A DNA stretch of 38,494 bases from Streptomyces sp. ISL-43. Its GTDB lineage: Bacteria; Actinomycetota; Actinomycetes; Streptomycetales; Streptomycetaceae. The position numbers were made by a program, and so were the translations under genes. The notes under the pieces are model-generated. The model made no database searches. It saw only the letters and a list, made by a program, of their open reading frames with translations, and had not been told where the DNA came from. Below, in pieces: positions 34,200 through 38,494 of this stretch. How positions within the stretch are numbered: position 1 is the stretch's first letter; every line of letters starts with the position of its first letter. Location of the stretch: assembly GCF_018614195.1 (NCBI RefSeq), contig NZ_JAGGOT010000020.1, forward strand, positions 1-38,494. The letters are read 5' to 3'.

Positions 34200-34440
34200 A
34201 CGTCACCCATGTAGAGCATTTTTCCTGATTTATTGCCAATTACTGCGAAATATGCGTGACTGCCCTCGCGTGACGGCGTATCACTACCTCGGGCAGGGAG
34301 CCGCTCTCGAAGTCCCCGCTCAGAGGGAGCCTGCGCGTCGGCGCAGGTTGGGGCTTGCGGCCCTGAGTAGCCATCGACGCGGGCGCTCGGGAACCTCCTC
34401 CGGGAGGACTGAGACCCGGAGCAACAAGAAAGGTCCTGCT
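34200..34440 (+). promoter_or_regulatory. Long structured leader of the adhesin gene
   Basis: About 240 nt without a gene precede the GTG at 34441. Several stems can form: CCTGCGC with GCGCAGG (34330-34347), GGGC with GCCC near 34350, and CCTCC with GGAGG near 34395, the last within GCTCGGG and CCCGGAGC arms. AT-rich sequence near 34207-34256 may hold the promoter. A cis-acting RNA is possible, but no known riboswitch consensus is recognised. Confidence 0.35.
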
Positions 34441-36303
34441 GTGGCATTGGATGTCATCCGGTCGGGTCCACCCGACAAAAGGCCTCGACGCAATCTGTTC
34501 AAACGGGGAGCCCTTGTCCTGCTCCCCGCAGCGATCCTGGCGGCGGCAACCCTGGTCCCGAACCTCGCTCACGCCCTGGAAGCCCCCGTGGGACTGGGGA
34601 CCGCCACCAATTACGCGGTCCTGGCCGGTTCAACGGTCACCAACACGGGCCCCAGCATCATCAACGGAGATCTGGGGCTCCATCCGGGCACATCGGTCAC
34701 CGGCTTTCCGCCCGGCATCGTCAACGGAACGCAGCACGTCACCGACGCCGCCGCCGCTCAGGCGAAGTCCGACCTCGTCGTCGCCTACAACGACGCGGCA
34801 AGCCGGGGACCCGGCGCCGCCACTTCGGCCGATATCGGCGGACAAACGCTGGCGCCCGGCGTCTACACGGCCTCGTCGACACTGAACATCACCGGAACGG
34901 TCACTCTCGACGGCCAGAACAACCCCGATGCCGTCTTCATCTTCCAGATCCCTTCGACCCTGATCACGGCTCCGGCGAGTGTCGTGGCCTTCATCAACGG
35001 GGCAAATGCCTGCAACGTGTTCTGGCAGGTGGGCAGCTCCGCCACCATCGACACGACCTCCCAGTTCAAGGGCAACATCCTGGCCCTGACGTCCATCACG
35101 CTGAACACCGGCGCCGTGATCGAAGGCCGCGCCCTGGCGCGCAATGGCGCGGTCACGCTGGACACCAACACCATCACGAGGGCGGCCTGCGCCGTTGGCC
35201 CGCCTGGGCCTCCCGGGCCGACCGGCTCGCCTGGCCCGACGGGTGCTCCTGGCCCGACCGGCTCGCCTGGCCCTGACGGCAGCCCCGGTGCCCCTGGCCC
35301 GACGGGTGCTCCTGGCCCGACCGGCTCGCCTGGCCCTGACGGCAGCCCCGGCGCCCCTGGTGTCCCTGGTGCTCCTGGCCCGACCGGCTCGCCTGGCCCT
35401 GACGGCAGCCCCGGTGCCCCTGGTGCCCCTGGTGCTCCTGGCCCGACCGGCTCGCCTGGCCCTGACGGCAGCCCCGGTGCCCCTGGTGTCCCTGGTGCTC
35501 CTGGCCCGACCGGCTCGCCTGGCCCTGACGGCAGCCCCGGTGCCCCTGGTGCCCCTGGTGCTCCTGGCCCGACCGGTGCTCCTGGTCCCGTCGGCTCCCC
35601 TGGTGCTCCTGGCCCGACCGGCTCGCCTGGCCCTGACGGCAGCCCTGGTGCCCCTGGTGCTCCTGGCCCGACCGGTGCTCCTGGTCCCGTCGGCTCCCCT
35701 GGTGCCCCTGGCCCGACCGGCGCTCCCGGCCCCGTCGGCTCCGCCGGTCCTGCCGGTCCTGCCGGTCCTGCCGGTCCCGTCGGTCCTGCCGGTCCTGCCG
35801 GTCCCGCCGGTCCCGCCGGTCCCAAGGGGCCTCGCGGCGACAAGGGTGAAAAGGGTGACTCGGGCGATCACGACCACGACCACGGTCACGACCACGGTCA
35901 CGACCACGGTCACGGTCACGACGACGAGGGCGACGAGGGCGAGAACGGTCACGACCACGACCACGGCAAGCCCGGCCACGGTCACGACCATGGCAAGCCC
36001 TGGCACGGCCACGACGGCTCCGACCAGGGCAAGCCCCCGTGGGCCGACCCCCGATCAGGCGGCTCCGACGATGCTCTGGGCCACGCCGGTCCTGGGCGCA
36101 CCGCCAAGAACGTCAACTTCACCCCGGTAAGCGCCGCCACCGGCCTGCAGTCGAAGGAGGTGACGCCGGCCCTCGCCGCGACCGACTCGAGCAGCGAGGC
36201 CGGCATCATGGCCGCCACTGCAGCCGCGCTGGCATTCGTCGGAGGCTCGGCCTTCTTCGTCGTGAGGCGGACCCGGCGAGGTGGAGCAACCCGACAGGAC
36301 TAG
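34441..36303 (+). CDS. Surface protein: DUF3494 ice-binding-like domain, collagen repeats, His-rich stalk, C-terminal anchor
   Basis: This 620-residue exported protein has a twin-basic N-terminus with signal peptide (cleavage near AHA, about residue 45). A DUF3494 ice-binding/adhesin beta-solenoid follows (about 48-250: [39 protein letters not shown]). Residues 253-475 are 74 collagen Gly-X-Y triplets. Residues about 476-530 are His/Asp/Gly-rich ([17 protein letters not shown]) and probably bind metal. The C-terminus has LAATD, a hydrophobic helix and RRTRR, close to a class E sortase signal (LAxTG) but with Asp for Gly. GTG at 34441 has GAAAGG 7 nt upstream. It probably projects from the cell wall; the ligand is unknown. 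Confidence 0.85.
   Translation: MALDVIRSGPPDKRPRRNLFKRGALVLLPAAILAAATLVPNLAHALEAPVGLGTATNYAVLAGSTVTNTGPSIINGDLGLHPGTSVTGFPPGIVNGTQHVTDAAAAQAKSDLVVAYNDAASRGPGAATSADIGGQTLAPGVYTASSTLNITGTVTLDGQNNPDAVFIFQIPSTLITAPASVVAFINGANACNVFWQVGSSATIDTTSQFKGNILALTSITLNTGAVIEGRALARNGAVTLDTNTITRAACAVGPPGPPGPTGSPGPTGAPGPTGSPGPDGSPGAPGPTGAPGPTGSPGPDGSPGAPGVPGAPGPTGSPGPDGSPGAPGAPGAPGPTGSPGPDGSPGAPGVPGAPGPTGSPGPDGSPGAPGAPGAPGPTGAPGPVGSPGAPGPTGSPGPDGSPGAPGAPGPTGAPGPVGSPGAPGPTGAPGPVGSAGPAGPAGPAGPVGPAGPAGPAGPAGPKGPRGDKGEKGDSGDHDHDHGHDHGHDHGHGHDDEGDEGENGHDHDHGKPGHGHDHGKPWHGHDGSDQGKPPWADPRSGGSDDALGHAGPGRTAKNVNFTPVSAATGLQSKEVTPALAATDSSSEAGIMAATAAALAFVGGSAFFVVRRTRRGGATRQD
35245..35559 (+). repeat. Five tandem copies of a 63-bp collagen-coding unit
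   Basis: Units start at 35245, 35308, 35371, 35434 and 35497, each encoding 21 residues (seven triplets, [18 protein letters not shown] plus one variable triplet). The copies differ by only a few bases, so length variation by slippage or recombination is likely. Confidence 0.85.
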
Positions 36304-36367
36304 CCCTTCGCAGGTAAGGGCTGACGCTAGATCAACCACATAAGTCGTCCGGTTCGCCGTTCGGCAG

Positions 36368-36400
36368 CTGAGCCCCTGGACGCATCGTCCGGGGGCTCAG
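36368..36400. terminator. Bidirectional terminator between adhesin and Scr1-type regulator
   Basis: CTGAGCCCC then GGACG pairs with CGTCC then GGGGCTCAG around a CAT loop, a 15-step stem with one T-G wobble. It lies between convergent genes. Confidence 0.8.
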
Positions 36401-36406
36401 TGGCTC

Positions 36407-37309
36407 TCACGGGCTCGGCAGGGACAGCGCTCGGGCGTCTGGCCACGATCCTGGGCCGGCGTACGCCCTGATGGCTTCCTCGATGAAACGCCGGGTACCG
36501 TCCGGGCTCAGCGCCTGGGCCTGCAAGTGCGCATACATGTCGCTGTAGCGTCGCACGTCGGATCGTTTCTCCAGATAGAGGTCGCTGGTGAACCTCTCCA
36601 GATACACCACGCTCACATCAGTGGCGTCGGCGAACTCGAGCAGCGAGAACTGTCCCGAGACGCCTGGGTGCGCACCCACCTCGTGAGGGAGAACCTGCAT
36701 GGTGATGTGCGGCTGGGCGCTGAGGTGGGTCAGATGGTCCAGCTGCTCGCGCATGACCTCGCGGCTGCCCACGACGCGCCACAGCACCGCTTCGTCCAGC
36801 ACGGCCCATAAGCGCAGCGGGTTGTCCGGGGCGCGCAGCCGGTCCTGGCGCCGCATCCGCACCTGAAGGCGGGTGCCGGCCTGCTCGGCAGTGGCGTGAG
36901 GGATCGTTCCTGCGATGACCGCCCGTGCATAGGCGGGGGTCTGCAGCAGGCCGGGGACCACCAGGGGCTCATAGAACCGGACCGCGGCTGCCTCGGCCTC
37001 CAGGCCGATGTAGGCGCCGTACGGGATGTCGTCGTAGGCGTTCCACCAGCCCTCCTGACCCGATTCCCTGGCCATCTGCATCAGATCGTCAACGCGCCGC
37101 TGATCCCGGACTCCGTACAGCCCGCAGAGATCTCGCAGGTCGCGCGGCTTGATGAGTCGGCGGCCGTTCTCCAGCAGGCTGATCTTGGGCTGGGAGATCA
37201 GCAGGCGTGTCGCCACCTGCTGCGTCGTCATACCGCTGAGCTCCCTGAGCCGACGCAGCTCCGCCCCCAGTCGGCGCCTGCTGATGGTGGGATTGACAGT
37301 GATACCCAC
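36407..37309 (-). CDS. XRE-family regulator with DUF5753 (Scr1-type antitoxin-like)
   Basis: This 300-residue protein has an N-terminal XRE HTH (RRLRELSGMTTQQVATRL, SQPKISLLENGRRLIKPRD) and a DUF5753 domain starting EAEAAAVRFYEPLVVPGLLQT and including LWAVLDEAVLWRVVG. This is the common Streptomyces regulator usually followed by a small DUF397 protein. No DUF397 gene follows here: the next feature downstream is a terminator and the convergent adhesin gene. GTG at 37309 is the start. Loss of the partner fits the degraded island around it. Confidence 0.88.
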   Translation of the reverse strand: MGITVNPTISRRRLGAELRRLRELSGMTTQQVATRLLISQPKISLLENGRRLIKPRDLRDLCGLYGVRDQRRVDDLMQMARESGQEGWWNAYDDIPYGAYIGLEAEAAAVRFYEPLVVPGLLQTPAYARAVIAGTIPHATAEQAGTRLQVRMRRQDRLRAPDNPLRLWAVLDEAVLWRVVGSREVMREQLDHLTHLSAQPHITMQVLPHEVGAHPGVSGQFSLLEFADATDVSVVYLERFTSDLYLEKRSDVRRYSDMYAHLQAQALSPDGTRRFIEEAIRAYAGPGSWPDARALSLPSP

Positions 37310-37476
37310 GGGGCGCGTACCTCCGCTTCAAGAACCTTGCACTGGCGAGCAGATTGCCACGGCCAGAGCAGCTGGATTCGCCTTGGCCCCCGTGTCGTGC
37401 AGGGTGATTCGGAGCGGCGCGGCGGCCTTCAAGTGCCCAGTGAGGCACTGGCGGAGGATATGAGATTCGAACTCGT

Positions 37477-38182
37477 GAGAGTCCCTGCCGGATCAGGGGT
37501 GCAGAAAAGGAGGTTGCCCCCGAGCGGGAGATCGCGACCGTGGCTCAGGTGGACGCCCTGGCCGAAGCGATCGGGATCCGGTGGCGGCTGATGGTCTACC
37601 TCGGCGCGTACGGCCCGATGCGACCGGAGGAGCAGGCGGGTCTGCGGCGGAAGGACGTGGACCTCGACGCAATGACGATCCGCGTACGGATGGCGGCGCC
37701 CGAGCCGAACACCGGGAAGAGGGCCGAAGGACCCACCAAGTCCGAGGCGGGTAAGCGGATTGTCGTTCTGCCCGAGTTTCTCCGTGAGGAGTTGCGACGC
37801 CACATCGAGTGGTACGCGGAGAAGGGTCCCGAGGGACTCGTATTCGTGGGGGAGAAAGGGGCCCGTTCCGCCGTACGACGTTCGGTCGGAAGTGGGCCAA
37901 GGCGCGGGTGAAAGTCGGCATGCCGAACTCTCGTTCAGGTTCTAGGGCATTCGTCACACCGGGCACACCCTGTCGACGAGGTCCGGGGCCACGCTGAAGG
38001 ACACGATGCTGCGCGCTGGCCAGTCCTCGGAGAGGGCCGCGATGATCTACCAACACGCGGATCAAGGGCGTCAGAAGGAGGTCGCTGGTGGGCTGGACGG
38101 GATGGTGCGGGCCGCCCGGCAGAAGGCCGCTGACCTGGCCTCCCAGGGGCCGAGTGGTGCGCAAGTGGTGCGGAGCCCCTGA
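37477..38182 (+). pseudogene. Tyrosine recombinase (integrase), 5'-truncated and frameshifted
   Basis: The C-terminal catalytic part of a Streptomyces integrase can be followed across frames. It runs ESPCRIRGAEKEVAPERE, then AQVDALAEAIGIRWRLMVYL and DVDLDAMTIRVR. A frameshift near 37860 leads to TTFGRKWAKARVKVGM, with another disruption near 37925-37950, then RHTGHTLSTRSGATLKDTML and IYQHADQGRQKEVAGGL. The RHxxH motif and the nucleophile Tyr (IYQH) survive. About 170 N-terminal residues are missing. The stop (TGA 38180-38182) is followed within 20 bp by the hairpin and tRNA remnant of module C, the usual integrase-next-to-att layout. Confidence 0.82.
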
Positions 38183-38185
38183 GCA

Positions 38186-38281
38186 GGTCTGGACAACGAA
38201 GAAGGCCCAGGTCGTTGACCTGGGCCTTCTTGTAAGAGCGGATGACGGGAATCGAACCCGCGCTATAAGCTTGGGAATCAC
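38186..38281 (-). repeat. Module C: hairpin plus tRNA-Gly(CCC)-like 3' half (att remnant)
   Basis: This is the second copy of the module B repeat, 4808 bp to the right in the same orientation. The tRNA-derived 48 bp at 38234-38281 are identical to module B, and divergence starts directly beyond. Here too the tRNA 5' half is missing. It directly follows the integrase pseudogene, supporting its reading as an attachment site. Confidence 0.65.
38199..38231. terminator. Hairpin of module C
   Basis: A 15-bp stem with the same arms as in module B (AAGAAGGCCCAGGTC and its complement) has loop GTT instead of GCT. Confidence 0.8.
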
Positions 38282-38494
38282 TCCGCACTTGGGCGTGAAT
38301 ATGGCTTCTGACGCGTAAATAGCAGCAGGTCAGGGTGGGTGTGGGCATGGCTGGGTCCCCGGTGGCCGTTGGTGGCTGCCGGGTGTCCGGTTCGGGGTCA
38401 GGCCGCGGTTGCCGGGGCGGACTTTGGTGTTCTTGGTGCGGCCGGCGGACAGGGACGTGCTCGCCGGCGATCACTGATGTCCATGCCCGCACAG

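Noticed and set aside
34200..34440. Cyclic di-AMP or cyclic di-GMP riboswitch before the adhesin gene
   Set aside because: Stems are present but I could not find the conserved core sequences of either class, so only a generic structured leader is reported.
35197..35865. CRISPR-like array in the collagen region
   Set aside because: The repeats are contiguous, in frame and encode Gly-X-Y triplets; there are no spacers.
38282..38494. Possible gene on the minus strand at the right edge
   Set aside because: Frames are open but biased to Arg/Pro, with no start signal or recognised domain. The region is cut by the window end and nothing can be supported.

Overview
The window is very GC-rich, uses many GTG starts and carries actinobacterial families (Scr1/DUF5753 and MmyB-type regulators, DUF5990, class II UvrA, secreted S33 peptidase). 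It fits a Streptomyces or close relative. The mix of ordinary genes with an insertion sequence, gene fragments, pseudogenes and tRNA-derived repeats suggests accessory DNA, perhaps a chromosome arm. That placement is inference.

Left part (1-18.8 kb). An intact IS200/IS605-type element (about 27-1857: tnpA, divergent tnpB, subterminal hairpins) sits at the 5' end of a secreted S33 alpha/beta-hydrolase gene that now has no usable start codon. Then come a small membrane protein, a seven-bladed WD40 protein, an AraC-VOC-UvrA2 set that looks like a drug or DNA-damage tolerance operon, small secreted proteins, a lipoprotein, two translationally coupled envelope proteins and an FMN reductase. At base 14086 a divergent alpha/beta-hydrolase / MmyB-type regulator pair has been decapitated on both sides by one breakpoint. 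A ClC channel, a K+ channel, a YihY/BrkB membrane protein and another hydrolase follow.

Right part (18.8-38.5 kb) is a mosaic. Three copies of a module (integrase 3'-end-like sequence, strong hairpin, 3' part of a tRNA, best match tRNA-Gly(CCC)) lie at about 18.98-19.07, 33.38-33.47 and 38.19-38.28 kb, all in the same orientation, with a weaker trace at 29.7 kb. Between the first two are: a leftward cluster of glycosyltransferase, hydrolase, glycosyltransferase-methyltransferase fusion and VOC-cupin fusion; a double-GNAT protein; hemerythrin with a truncated AhpD-like gene, divergent from a LysR regulator; a carboxylesterase divergent from a TetR regulator; a DUF4239 protein; and a merR/merB pair with a textbook MerR operator, followed by DUF5990. 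Between the last two modules (4.8 kb) are a cell-surface protein (ice-binding-like DUF3494 domain, 74 collagen triplets, His/Asp-rich stalk, C-terminal anchor), a Scr1-type regulator and a decayed tyrosine integrase whose end abuts the last tRNA remnant.

The most unusual signals are the serial tRNA/integrase modules, the glycosyltransferase-methyltransferase fusion beside a paralogue sharing a 145-bp identical block, the collagen/His-rich adhesin, and the two rearrangements that removed gene starts (IS insertion; breakpoint at 14086). All functional statements come from reading the sequence and family knowledge; no database search was run.
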